The translations under genes and the position numbers were made by a program. 64,000 bases of DNA. Source: Ascarosepion bandense (lineage: Eukaryota > Mollusca > Cephalopoda > Sepiida > Sepiidae). Position 1 is the stretch's first letter, and each line of letters begins with the position of its first letter. Under the pieces are notes generated by a model. That model saw only the letters and a list, made by a program, of their open reading frames with translations. It made no database searches and had not been told where the DNA came from. Below, piece by piece: positions 9,791 to 21,180 of this stretch. Location of the stretch: NCBI GenBank assembly GCA_037127315.1, contig JBBBDQ010000310.1:2055001-2119000 (forward strand), written 5' to 3'.

Positions 9791-10945
9791 TGTAATGGTT
9801 GTTACAATGTTTTTAAATTCATAGTATCACTATACAAAAAAATTCTCATGTTTCAAAGCCAGCCCATTATGTTTTGGCTTCATCCTCAGGTGATTTTTTT
9901 TTAGAAATGAGAATTATCTAGTTGAAAAGACCGTTTATTTGTGTTGGATTTGTTATTTTTGGGTGTTAGAGGGGTTGGTCTGTATTTTGAGTTCCGTTGA
10001 CCTTTTTACTGGTCTTAGGGTCAAGTGTTTGTTTTTGGTAGTGTTCATGATAGGGTAATCTATTAATCTTGAAAGGGCTGGTGGTGCTGGCGCCTAGCTT
10101 GTTTGGTTTAGGGGTTAGTAGGTGTTGTTTTGTTTTGGGGTTGGTTTTTCCTTAATTTAATGTATGTTCTTTTTGTATTGGGGTGTGTGCTTTTTGCTGT
10201 TTTTTTAAATTTTTTGTTTATATTTCTCGCTAAAATTTAAGTAAACAGAAAAAACCCAACCAGAAACTCCCCCGAAAGAAAACAAACCCTATACAATACC
10301 AACAAAAAATAATGCAGTTGCAACAGAATAGTAGATAAATAAATAAAAAAAAATATTTTATATTTATAAAATATGTTGTATAAAGGATACATTTTATAAA
10401 AGAAATATATTTCTTGAATATTATGAAATGTTATATTTTATAATATTATAAAATAGCTTAATATTATGGAATATTATAAAATATTTTTTATGAAAGATAT
10501 ATTTTGTAAAGAATATTTTTTATAAAGAACAAAAAAATAAAAAAACAGCAAAAAGCACACACCCCAATACAAAATAACAAACATTAAATTAAGGAGAAAC
10601 CAACCCCAAAACAAAGCAACACCTACCAACCCCTAAACCAAACAAGCTAGGCGCCAGCACCAACAGCCCTTTCACGATTAATAGATTAACCTATCATGAA
10701 CTCTGCCAAAAACAAACACTTGACCCTAAGACCAGTAAAAAGGTCAACGGAACTCAAAATACAGACCAACACCTCTAACACCCAAAAATAACAAATCCAA
10801 ACGGTCTTTTCAACTGGATAATTTTCATTTCTAATAGAAAATCACCTGAGGATGAAGCCAAAACATAATGGGCTGGCTTCGAAGCATGAGAAATTTTTTG
10901 TGTAGTGATACTATGAATTTAAAAACATTGTAACAACCATTACAG
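9790..10945. mobile_element. long-inverted-repeat (foldback) element, TA target
   Basis: Left arm 9790-10207 and right arm 10537-10945 are inverted copies of each other across about 410 bp, high identity by eye. The outermost bases are CTGTAATGGTTGTTACAATG and its complement, and a TA dinucleotide stands on each side. The loop (10208-10536) is very AT-rich with no coding frame. TA duplication suggests mobilisation by a Tc1/mariner-type transposase. The class cannot be settled from structure alone. Confidence 0.8.
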
Positions 10946-11036
10946 TATAACGCTCTACATTTGTATCGAGCACGCTTTATAAAAGTAAATGCATGAACAA
11001 AAACGTAAATAAACCTACGAGTTCAACAACTTAGTT

Positions 11037-11039
<3 letters not shown>

Positions 11040-11088
<49 letters not shown>
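11040..11088. repeat. (TA)n microsatellite
   Basis: Uninterrupted TA run inside the Helitron-like region. Confidence 0.95.
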
Positions 11089-11091
<3 letters not shown>

Positions 11092-11478
11092 CAACATATT
11101 TGTGTGTGTGTCTGTTTATTTGCCTGTATGTCTGTATTTTTGCAGCTCTTTTATTTTAGTTTTTGCTTCCGGTTTGGCTCTAAGTAGGTATAATTGTAGT
11201 TCTTAGTCTCAGCCATGATACCATTTACTCAGAGGACTTATTAAGCCTTCAAAATTCGGTTTACGACGAAAGAAACTTATTTGATATCGATACCAGGAAA
11301 TCAAAATTTGACTTACATCCATTCATTTTTCTTTCAGTCTATGGTTTCGCTTTAACTGGAAACAACCATTGCTTTTTAGTCTTTCGTGCCAACTTCCAAA
11401 GAGTCTGACCTCCAGGACCATGGATTATTAGTTTTTAAGCTTTCATTACACCTGAGCAACGCCGAGCTATACTGCTAG

Positions 11479-12473
11479 TAGATATTAATTGCAAACTTTC
11501 CCCCCTGTCAAATCTGAAAGAAAACGTTTTATTAAATAATGCAAACACTAAAAGTTATTTTTTTGAGTTTTATTGGTTTATTTTTGTAAGGTTTCATAAT
11601 ATATTTTCGAGATGTTGACACATGGCAAATTTTATGCTGAAATATCTTCAGCGATTTTTCTTTATAAAACAAAAAATAATTGTAATCACCCTTCCCCACT
11701 CAGTGAAAAATAAATCCTATTTCAGTCTTATCTCTACCCTTCCAACCGCTGACGACTAACCAAGTATTCATTTCCTGAGACACTTTTATAAAGTTGAATT
11801 TTCGCACCCCCCGCCCTTGCACACACGTTATTCTAACGGGAGACGGAGGAATTCCGGCTCTTTGCATATGTTACTCACCCACTGATGCGTTTCAAGAATT
11901 TCTTCACATTGCTCGAGTTACAAACTTGAAATTGATTCGACTCTAGTCTGGATGAAGCCAATGAATAGGATTTTCAGTATGAATGAGATAGAAACAGATA
12001 CACACACATACATACACACACATACACACATACAGAGAGAGAAAGAGAGAGAGAGGTGTAGCGAGAATAAGTTAAATTACCGTATATTTCCGTGTATAAG
12101 CGACCATTAAGACGAGAAAAAAAAATTCATGAATTTATCTTTTGCTTATTGATTATATAAAAATGATATTGGAAATGTTGTTGTTTAGTTATTCTTAGAA
12201 ATTCAAAATAAACGAAATAACAAAACCGATTCTACATATTTTTTTCTACACACGTCTCCTGTAAAGGAAACCGCTCTTTTGTTTACGCTTGCGAATAATG
12301 CTTTTTCTTATTCCTCTTCTTCTCCTATAAACAGTTACAAACGGCTTCTTGATGTACTAATGGTCATTTACTTATACTTCATCGACATCACAAATAAAGG
12401 TTGTATGCAATCCTAAATTGTGTTATTATTTAACTCCAAAATGATAATGAATTTTTAATGAGAAATGAATATT
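11479..12473. other. no gene; small CA/GA patches
   Basis: No element recognised. A (CA)n/(GA)n patch lies at about 12000-12055. Confidence 0.45.
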
Positions 12474-12543
12474 ATGTTATCTTACATTTTATTACTGCCG
12501 TAATTAACACTAATTACGGCAGTAATAAAATGTAAGATAACAT
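12474..12543. repeat. perfect 33-bp inverted repeat, 4-nt loop
   Basis: 12474-12506 and 12511-12543 are exact reverse complements separated by 'acac'. The arm begins 'atgttatcttac' and ends 'gccgtaatta'. The right arm runs directly into the truncated SINE, replacing the SINE's 5' end with its A box. Confidence 0.95.
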
Positions 12544-12825
12544 CGGCTCGGAACGAGAAACCGGGGAGCCGAGTTCGAATTCAAGTTGAATCCATTGTAT
12601 TCACTTACGCGCAAATACCCTTGGGAAAGGTATTAATCCGTCTCTTCCTTCCAGTTATGGGTTAAATAGCAGGACAGATTGGGTTCTAAAGCCTTGGTCG
12701 GCAACCAGTCTACCGCAGAAAGCAATGGCAAACTACTGCGGGATAATCTTCTGCCCAGTCAGTCGTGTTTCTTTCGAGACATGATCGCCCAAGCGTGCAT
12801 CACGTATGGCACTTTAACTGACTGA
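12544..12825 (+). mobile_element. tRNA-derived SINE (family 1), 5' truncated
   Basis: Matches 43700-44010 and the complement of 60368-60681 over nearly its full length. It has the B-box-like 'gagttcgaattc' and the body containing 'atacccttgggaaaggta' and 'agacatgatcgcccaagcgt'. The tail is short 'actgactg'. The A-box portion is missing and is replaced by the palindrome. Confidence 0.85.
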
Positions 12826-13299
12826 ATTAACACTAGCGCGATGATTATTGAAATTTTAACGAAAGATAAAGTTGCTGTGAACGCAATCATAAACACTATT
12901 TTTAGATTTTCTTAGCTGAGCTTGCATAGACACAAGTTTGTTTTATTGATATAAAATTATTCTTCGAATGGGCAATTTATTATGCAAGTAATATATAAGT
13001 TAGAAATGGTTTTATTACTTTTATTATCAGTTTGTTTGATAATCTGAATATTTTCATCTACGTTATTGTTTATCGTACCAAGGCCGAGGTTAAAACCGAC
13101 AAACATTCTCCAGAATTTAACGTTTCTTTTTTAGAATTGTAGTATAATACGAACCCTCACCCAATTTTTAAGGGTGATTGCTGAGATTTAAAAGTCATTT
13201 GTACTCGGAAATCTTACGGTTATTAATTAGATAAAAAGACAGTAAAATTTGTGTAATCCTGCTGTATACAAATCTTCAAAATACAGTCACCAATGAAAG
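12826..13299. other. no gene recognised
   Basis: AT-rich, with no repeat or frame that I can place. Confidence 0.4.
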
Positions 13300-14230
13300 A
13301 TAGGAAATATGGAAACGAGAACGTCCGAACATCGGTGAAAATATAGATGCTAATAAACTAGTTAATTTCAAAAGGAGCATTATAAAAGGAAATATGGCTG
13401 ACTATTAAAAAATTCGCTACTTCCGAAGATAATGTTAAAACTGAACTGAATAATGAATTAGAATTAGCGAATATCAGAATTGAAAATGCTGGTGAAATCA
13501 GACTACAAGTTAATGTGCTGAGTTATGATGAAAGCAAGAGACTAATAAGCAAGACACGTAAAAATATACAAGAAACAAAAGAATTAATTAATAACCGATA
13601 CAAATATAGAGGAAGTTGAGGGAAATAAAAACAAATATCATTAGAGAACAAGTAAAATATGTGCAAAACAAAATGGAATAAAGAGACAAAATTGGACAAA
13701 ATAGGATAGAAAGCAAAACAGAACAAAAAAGCTGAAAATCATTTAAAGAAATAATGACGAATAATGACTTGAATTTAATCAGCTTAAATGAAATAATATA
13801 CGCTGATGCAGTATTCATGGCATCAATGCAAAATCCGAGGAAAACCAATGCTGATCCAAGAAATAAACATAAATCACGATTATGGAAAAAAGATAGAAAT
13901 TGAAGTGATGTGAACAGAAATCTCAATATTCGATGAAGTATCATAAGGAACAAAAGTGAAAAGCAGTGAACTGTTAAAAAATGAAAAAAATACAAAAAAA
14001 AAAAATGACAGACTAACTAAAAGATGTCCTAAAAGAAATACAATTAAAAGTAAATCAAAAGGGAAAATATGAAAAATGAATCTTATGAATAAAACAAGAT
14101 TTTTAAAATTAAACAGAGAAATCACTAGCAAAATAGTAGAGTCAATGGGAAAAACATTGCCAAAGGTAGAAGTGGGAGATTTTAAATAAAATGTGGAGAA
14201 ATAAAAGGAATATGAGCATGCAGATTCTAT
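13300..14230 (+). pseudogene. decayed retrotransposon-like polyprotein remnant
   Basis: Plus-strand translations give recognisable blocks, 'ERPNIGENIDANKLVNFKRS' near 13320-13380 and 'LNLISLNEIIYADAVFMAS' near 13770-13830, joined by lysine-rich segments with many stops. These resemble the lysine-rich N-terminal part of long LINE polyproteins common in cephalopod gene predictions. That resemblance is recalled, not searched. RT motifs of this family are absent here. The open minus-strand frames over the same DNA are shadows of A-rich plus-strand sequence. Confidence 0.35.
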
Positions 14231-14259
14231 CACTGAGCGAAACTTTCTAGACTCATCAA

Positions 14260-15620
14260 AAACTTTGAATCTACGAAAACTACGAGTCCAGATAAAATTT
14301 CAGCATGGCTCAGAGTTATCTCCCATTTCGGCAAATCTGTCCAACCGTTTATCTGAAGCGAAAATGCTTCCTAAGTCCATGGAAGGTGTCAATTGTGTTT
14401 CTTAATTTTGAAAAAAAACCGGGTTAGCGCTCATGCTTAGACTCCTTGGCGTCCTCGGCAAACTTTTGATCTATAATCAACAAGAAAGCCATTGAATACC
14501 CCCAAAAAGAACAACCTACTGAGCAATAACCAGCATGAAATTCACTTTGCTTGATGCACAGCTGGTGTCTTAATTGTTGTTACTTATACAATCGACGAGG
14601 CAGTAGACAATAAAATGCCCTCGATATATCGAAGGCCTTTGACAATGGGTACTGTTACATAAATTCTCCAACTTTCTCAGTTATCGGGTCCTTTCTAACC
14701 TGAAAGTCGTTGTTAAGTTTTAGTCCTGATATCAATGCTGGTGTTCCACAGGGTTCTCTCCTCGGTCCTGCCACTTTCTACTCTATATTAATGATCTACC
14801 TAAGAACATACTCCGATCATTACTAAATACCTATGCGGATCATACAACAGTTTATAGGTGCACTTCCCAAAGATCAGGAAGACAAGAACCTAGCAGCTCA
14901 TCTCTCCTCTGACCTAACCTAGGCGGCTCAATGAGAAGAGGACTAGTTTCTGAAATTTAACACGGCCAAAACCAAACTAGTACCACTATCAAGAAGAACC
15001 TGTGCTTTTACCTATCATGTTGGATGAGTTTTTCTCTCAAGGTGGCTACTTCCCTTGAACATCTATTGGGACACAAACTCTCCCCAAACCTCAAATAGAA
15101 CTTTTATAACCGATCTATTGCTTAAAAAGCTGGAAAAATGGTGGGTTCATTGTACCTTACCAGTATGTATTTGACCCCACTTGCGATACTCTATTTTTTA
15201 CAAGAGCCAGATCAAACTAAAAATAGAGCATTGCTGTCATATCTGGGTTGAAGTTGCCCAGTTTTCAGTTGCCTCTCTTGATAGAGTTTATATCAACCTA
15301 CGTAATCTTGTAATCGATTAATTATTTTAAACCCCACGCCCCGTTCCCACAGACAAAATGCCGTGAGCCTCTCGCTATTTCCATTAGACGTGTTCCGATA
15401 ACCTAGATTTCCTAGTTCCACTACCCCTGATCTTTAAAACTGGGACCCGCCATGCCACGTACACCATTCTCTTCGTAAGATATAAATTATATCCGAGCAG
15501 CTTCTTTCCAAGAACTGCTACTTTGTGGAACAGATTCCAGGCAGGATGTTTTGCCAACTGGAATATTTCCTGGAATTTTGTCAGATTGATAAATAGTCTG
15601 AGCTAAAACAGAATATTTTC
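14260..15620 (+). pseudogene. Jockey-like LINE RT remnant
   Basis: The plus strand keeps 'NAGVPQGSLLGPATF' (about 14730-14775), 'YADHTTVY' (about 14830-14855, the YADD box with the second Asp changed to His), and further on 'LYLTSMYLTPLAILYF' and 'GTDSRQDVL'-type C-terminal blocks. These line up with the RT, thumb and C-terminal parts of the LINE at 36947-38986 ('DIPQGSILGSTLF', 'YADDTTIY', 'SILHIYKSAIRP'). There are many stops and frameshifts. It ends near the left arm of the inverted repeat at 15568. Confidence 0.75.
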
Positions 15621-15765
15621 GTTGGTTAAAAGTGACGTTTTTACAAGAAAACTTAAACACCCAAAATGGACAGGCTGTAAATAATGTTCAAAATTCTGTC
15701 ATGAAAGATTTAATATTGATTAAGGAAATCAAAATTCTTTCCCAATTGAATTCGAAAGAATCGAA
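15568..15765 (+). repeat. left arm of ~1-kb bracketed segment
   Basis: Contains 'aatattttcgttggttaaaa' and 'acaggctgtaaataatgttc', which recur in inverted orientation at 16422-16632. Identity is high by eye with a small internal indel. Confidence 0.8.
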
Positions 15766-15799
15766 TATCCAAGAAATTTAATCTGCCTCTGATTCTGAG

Positions 15800-16015
15800 G
15801 ACATGTGATGCAATGCATATTCTGCAACGGCTCTGAACGTCAATCCAATCACAAGCAATTCCGTAACTGCTAAAATTTATTGAGAATCAACGTAGTTGAA
15901 CCCGACCACCTTGTATTTACTTTCTGCAGTGGAAATCCAAGATCGAATAACGAATTGATAAATGGATCTTTTTTGGTCATTAACCTTAAGTTAGTTGTTC
16001 CATCACAAATTTAAT
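15800..16015 (+). other. possible Cys/His-rich gag-like fragment
   Basis: A plus frame reads 'MQCIFCNGSERQSNHKQFRNC' split over a short run, followed by a stop and then 'FTFCSGNP'. The Cys/His spacing is suggestive of a retroelement zinc knuckle but does not fit a clean consensus. Only this short block is available. Confidence 0.2.
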
Positions 16016-16124
16016 GGTGTGTCACAGAAAAAATATGTAAAACTGAATATTATTTTTTAAAAACAGAATTGAAAATGTGACTCCAACACCTGAGCGCACA
16101 TCAGATTAATAAAACATGTACCCC

Positions 16125-16425
16125 AAAATCTAAACAAGGTACTTAGAAACAGAAAAAAATCGTTAGAAACAAAGAAAAGAGTGTTGAATTGCTATGTAAT
16201 ATTACTTCTCTTGTATGGCAGTGAATTAGGGACAATCTCATCACTGATAAAGAGGAAAATGTAGGCAGCAGAAATGTAATTCTGCAGAAGGATACTGAGA
16301 ATTCCGTGGACGGAGCAAGTAAGCGACGTAGAAGTTTTAAAGAAAACATTAACAAAAAGTACTCTTATACTCAGAATCAGAGAAGGGTGAAGTTTCTTGG
16401 ACACATGATTCTTTCTAATTCTATT
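16125..16425 (+). pseudogene. RTE-like LINE C-terminal fragment
   Basis: The plus strand reads 'LETKKRVLNCYV', 'LLYGSE', 'AAEM', 'RRILRIPWTEQVS' and 'LILRIR', matching in order the C-terminal region of the LINE at 61980-63562 (which has 'LYGSECWMISSKMKEMLEAA' and 'FYRRMLR'). It is flanked by the inverted repeat arms. Broken by stops. Confidence 0.75.
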
Positions 16426-16632
16426 GGGAAAGAATTTTGGTTTCCTTAATAAATTTTAAACAAATCTTTCATGACTGAATTTTGAACATTATTTACAGCC
16501 TGTATTTTTTTCTAATGTTTACTTTCCTGTAAAGTTGTTTTTTCTTAATTTCAATAAATTTATATAAAGACGTCACTTTCTAACCAACGAAAATATTCTG
16601 ACTATTTATCAATAGGACAAAATTCCAGAAAT
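16422..16632 (-). repeat. right arm of ~1-kb bracketed segment
   Basis: Inverted partner of 15568-15765. Together they bracket the knuckle-like sequence and the RTE fragment. Confidence 0.8.
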
Positions 16633-18952
16633 AAATTTTTGTTGTTAATTAGTGCTTAGTTCTAGTACTGCCTCAGATCTATTTTACTATACTTTCTTGA
16701 TGTTGACATTTTTATGATAGGTTTATATGAGAAATATATTATGCGAATTTATTCTTATGGTATCTATCATTATTAAAAATACTGATAATAAATTATTTTC
16801 GGTATATTATGCAAACAGAAATTAAATGAAGCATTAACTTTTATTTATAAATGAAATATATGTCACACAAGTAAATATTGGGTTAACGTAATCTCCCACA
16901 TACATACCCGAATAATTTAATAAATTATTTTATTATTTTACATGATAGTATGTGTTCATTGACTTTCTATAGGTTTCTAGTCTTTCAACCACTGATTTTC
17001 TTTAAAACTTTAGTATTACATCAACAATTTTATAACTTACCAGAGACTTATATTGTTTTCCATTTTATGCTGGTTTTTATAAAGACGTATTTAAACCGAC
17101 ACGAAATCATATCAACTTAGATACACAACATTACTCGTAGAAAACACAGAGTCAATAATTGTAAAAAGTCGAAAAATGATAGAAGCCCTCAACATAACTT
17201 ACAACAAATCCTTTACAGGAACGACGAACACAAACATCATATACGAGCCGTATTCAGGAATTAAAGATATGTTCATATTCCGACAACATACCATTCACAA
17301 TAGCGTAACTCTCTAAAAATGGTCCATTGAAAGCAAACGATCATTTGAGCAATTTCTAGACACACTATGTTAAAAAAATAAGTTTCCTTTTCGCATACAC
17401 GTAAAGTAAAAACTTTACTGACATACCTTGTCAGTCATTTATATGTATACATATAATTGGTTGATTTACTTTGTAGTAAACTAAATAGAAAACCTTATTT
17501 TATTGTTCTATCTTACACTTGGCATGTGTACGAATGTGAGTGCGCATGTCTAGATTAAGCGGACAGAATTTTGAGAATAAAATGAAATGATTTGTAACTT
17601 TTCTTTGGTAATAAAAATGATTGGAACTTTTTATTGGATTCCGTGTTTGTTATGAATTGTAGTTTTCATTTGGAAAGTTGCTTCACAAAATTTTCATGAT
17701 GAACTAAAGAAAATCTGAAGAAATTCTGCTAAATCATAAGAAACACCATTTCTTTGTTTCAAATTGCAACCACGTACTTTTTGTATGAATTCCTTCTAAA
17801 AATGGCGGCCATGCTTTGTCTTTTAATACACTCTCTTATTTTAACTTCTATTTTCTGTTTTGATGCCGATTAAGCATCTTTTCTAGTCTCTGAGGTTACA
17901 GCACGTGAAATTGCTCAAAAGGAAAAATGCAACCGGCGAGTTGTTTCTTTTCCAATTGAAAAGCTGTGGAAATCTAGTGTCTAAGGAAACACAATAAGGG
18001 CTTTTCTATCTGATAACAATGACCAAAAATCTTATCGGTGTGACGCAAAAATAATAAAACTGAAAGAGAAAATATGGTGGCGGGTGGCTGACAGACGTGA
18101 TGATATAAAAGAGAATATAATCACATTCAGGATTAAATGCGTATAATTAAACTGTTTCTATTGTTTGTTGCTTTCCTTTGCAGGTGTTTTTTGTTGGATG
18201 TTTCCATTTTTGTTTATCAGAATTGTTCTTTAAAATAACTTTTTAACCAATCTAATCTTTTGAACAGAAAAATCATGAACTAGAAACAAAAGTTAACAAG
18301 AAGTTTGGCGATTGTATTTAAAGAAGGTTTTAAAAGAATATAAACGTTTTAATTTTGTTAATTAAATGAAACCCTCTGGATTATTTTTAGAATTAAGAAA
18401 ACAACAATTCCTATGTAAATCATAATTTTTCGTGAATTTAAACGTGTTTGTATAAACAAAATGTTTTTACATGTAGTGATAGCAACAAATAAATCACGAA
18501 ATAATCTATAACTCTTTGTACTAGACTATATAGGAGAATAAAAACAAAATAATAAATAATTAATAATAAAACAATAGATAAGAATAATAATTAAGGATAA
18601 ATAGAGAAAAAATAGATTATAAAAAAGTTTAAATAAATGTAAATACACCCATCATACACCGGAACAGGCGCTTTTGCTGTCAGTTAAAACAGAAATTAAA
18701 TTCGATCTCTCTTTAGCTTCGAAGGTTCAACGAAGCAGTTGTTCGAGGACAGCCCTCCGATAGACCATGTAGCGACTACCATAAAAGCAAAATCTTTTTA
18801 TCGGTATACGTATATGTTCTTTAACATAACAACCTTTTCTGTGGAGTGTCTACAAGAACCTTTTATAGTTTTTGTGTACACTTATTGAGGTGCAACTTGT
18901 TTGTAATTTATGTATTTCTATTGTATGGTTGATGATCTCTTTTACCCCCCAA
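16633..18952. other. no gene or repeat recognised
   Basis: AT-rich. Nothing was identified apart from short A/T runs. A short segment at 18658-18790 is locally less AT-rich but matches nothing that I know. Confidence 0.4.
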
Positions 18953-18953
18953 A

Positions 18954-19100
18954 TATATATATATATATATATGTTTAGGATGTGCTATATTTATAGGATA
19001 AAGTGCTCAATATCAGAGATAGAGTGTATGTAAATATAAAAGAATGAACATTGACATCAACACTCAGTTGTCGCCTCTATGTGTTGACTTCAATGTTCAC

Positions 19101-19164
<64 letters not shown>
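18954..19164. repeat. (TA)n and (TG)n arrays with a ~19-bp near-palindrome
   Basis: TA runs at 18954-18972 and 19105-19146, the second followed by (GT)n. Between them 'tgaacattgacatcaacac' is followed by its near-complement ending 'aatgttca' at about 19100. Confidence 0.85.
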
Positions 19165-19165
<1 letters not shown>

Positions 19166-19479
19166 AATTCAGATAAAACTTAGTGGGGAAATAACCATTT
19201 TCAACATCTCATTTATATGCATGCATTCTTCGACCCCTTATAAACAGAGAATAAGGAAAAGATTTAAGCCCAGAGGTTAGGTTAGGTAAAGGTAGAGGTT
19301 GGGATGTATTGGTTTTCATTGGGTTTGGCTGAGAGACGGAGTTAGTAGTAATTCTTTCTTGGTAGTGGGAGGTTTGTGGCCTGATCTTAGGGTTAGCAGT
19401 GGTAGTTAGTGGGAAGGTATCTACTTGGTCCACTTTAAAAAAAAAAAAATTGAAATTTTTTTATCAGGACTAATTAGGG

Positions 19480-19993
19480 GCAAATTATTGTAATTTATAC
19501 TTATTTCTATGGTGACACATACTTATGATCTCTCTTCGTTTGTTAAGGAGTATATTTTGGTATTGAAATTTTAAAATTTTAATTTTTTCTGTCAAACATA
19601 GATTGCACCTATCCCTTAAGCTATTAGGGGTCCTAGACTTGCCTATGAGTTCCCAATTTATCTGGGGATCTAAGTTATTTTTTTTAATTACCAGTATTTT
19701 CTAGAAAGGGCAGTTTGGTATTTTAAACTAGGGTTGGTGAAAGAGTGCCGGTGGGTATAAAGCCGTTGCTTCCAAATTCCAGCCGAAATTCCGATATAAA
19801 CATTACGTCTCTCCTTATTTTCCTTAGGGTAGATGGTGGCTTGATAAATTACATTTTCCGATCTACACTTACCCTCAACTGGACAGTTATTTCTAGATCT
19901 ACAGTTACAGGGGGGTATTTTTCTATTTTCTGTTTTGGATTCCCTACACTTCTTCAAGATTTGGTTATTATGGGAGCTAATAATTTTATACAT
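19480..19993 (-). pseudogene. GIY-YIG endonuclease domain of Penelope-like element
   Basis: The minus strand reads 'CPVEGKCRSENVIYQATI', then 'NVYIGISAGIWKQRLYTH', then 'ALSRKYW' and, past a frameshift, 'RCNLCLTEKI' and 'CHHRNKY'. The Cys/His pairs, the YIG of GIY-YIG and the CRHRNK-type end are hallmarks of this domain. It would nick DNA for element insertion. The first 101 residues are open. Confidence 0.85.
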
Positions 19994-20110
19994 GCTATTG
20001 GTACACGAGTAACTATTTTTGATAGTTTTCCTATTGAATATCTTACTTAAGGGATTATCTCCATGAAAATGTTTGCCTATTAATTGAAAAATGAAGATAA
20101 TTAACTATCT

Positions 20111-20640
20111 TTAGGTTGGATTCGATTCTATTTTGAATCCTAGCATACTGAAAGTCTTAATGATTTTCTTCTGGATTTTCATAATCAAAGGTCCATTACT
20201 ATTCGAGATGAACATGAGTCCATCATCCCGATATAGGCCTACCTGTTTAGGATTTACAACCTTACCCAGGGTGTCTAGGATATAGATGCCTATTAAATCA
20301 GCAACTTGGGCTGAATCACGTGCCCTCATGGGAACGTCAAACTTACTATTGTGACTTTTTGTCCTGGTAGAAGCATTAAGTGTTAAGAAGGATTTTCTCG
20401 CTGCTAGTATAATATTAGTTTTTTCTTCTGTGATCTCTACATAGTTTTTCGCGAAATTGATACATTTTACTAGAAGCTCTCTTGATAAAGAGGGAAAGAA
20501 ATCAACAATGTCAAATTTAAGAAATGTGGTTCTAGTTTTATCTACGGTATTGTTAAACCAATGGATAGTGTCAGCCGAATCTTTCCAGAGGTTGGTATGA
20601 AGGGTTTGTTGGAGCTTAATAGTTATATTTTTTGTTATTT
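20111..20640 (-). pseudogene. Penelope-like reverse transcriptase core
   Basis: A 72-residue open stretch ends the RT palm with 'VADLIGIYILDTLGKVVNP' and 'VGLYRDDGLMFISN', then 'FSMLGFKIESNPT'. The YxDD aspartates are intact. Upstream (20340-20640) the minus strand keeps broken palm sequence. Confidence 0.8.
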
Positions 20641-20779
20641 GTTTTTAGACTAATCCTAGTTCACTTTTGGTTGGATTTATTAATCTGAATTGTACCCTAT
20701 TCTCGAAGTTTGATTTATGATCTTTAAACGGAAGCTATGCGTTTTTAGTACTTATTCTATCTTTAATTTTTAGTTTGTC

Positions 20780-21180
20780 GGCAAATTTTGCGAAATTTTT
20801 CTCAATCTCCATAATACTATTTTTCTCACTCTCAAGCCTATATGTGTCAGTAATATTATTAGCTAGGAGGCTAAGGTACTGGGCAGGTTTACATTTGAAA
20901 ATATTCTTAGATTTATCGGCCTTAACTCAAATTTCCTTCGAGTCCCTAAAGGATTTAGAGTCTTTCTCTAACATCCTTTGGAAAGGGTTTGAATGTTTCT
21001 TGAATTTCATCTTGGATACAATATTAAATAGGTGTTTTTCAAATAGATCCAGGAACTTACAGAAGGTTGGCATTTTCTGGGATCCACATTTTGGTCTCAG
21101 ATGTCGGAGGGGAATAGGTAGAAATGCACTTTCCACCGTAGTCTCTTCACAAAGCTGATGATTTTTCCGTGAGGAAAATG
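20780..21180 (-). pseudogene. N-terminal region of Penelope-like RT
   Basis: The 69-residue open stretch at 20927-21136 contains 'FLPIPLRHLRPK' and 'FCKFLDLFEKHLFNIVSKMK', typical of the segment before RT motif 1 in these elements. The plus-strand 127-codon frame at 20775-21158 is its antisense shadow. Confidence 0.65.

Larger units (their letters stand above)
9432..11478 (+). mobile_element. probable non-autonomous Helitron with nested insertion
   Basis: The left end reads TC after an A, then runs into 'tgtccgttacctacaaactc' and 'aaacggctgaactgatttt', a signature seen near the 5' end of many invertebrate Helitron-type and related repeats. The right end reads 'acgccgagctatactgCTAG' followed by T, matching the CTRR-T terminus. 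No helicase frame is present. A long-inverted-repeat element and (TA)n arrays occupy the middle. The two ends may belong to different elements, so the pairing is tentative. Confidence 0.4.
19200..21180 (-). mobile_element. Penelope-like element, decayed
   Basis: Minus-strand coding order is N-terminal region, RT, then GIY-YIG endonuclease, the arrangement specific to Penelope-like elements. The RT N-terminus appears as 'IPLRHLRPKCGSQKMPTFCK' (20927-21136). The catalytic loop 'VGLYRDDGLMFI' lies at 20111-20329. The GIY-YIG module is at 19480-19993. Frameshifts separate the blocks. (TA)n arrays stand at both sides (21321-21380 and 19105-19146). Terminal pseudo-LTRs were not delimited. Confidence 0.85.

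Noticed and set aside
13523..14233. Overlapping minus-strand frames of 67-135 codons rich in Phe, Leu and Ser, looking like membrane proteins
   Set aside because: They are the antisense of A-rich retroelement debris on the plus strand, which reads 'ERPNIGENIDANK' and 'LNEIIYADAVF'. Poly-A on one strand gives Phe/Leu runs on the other.
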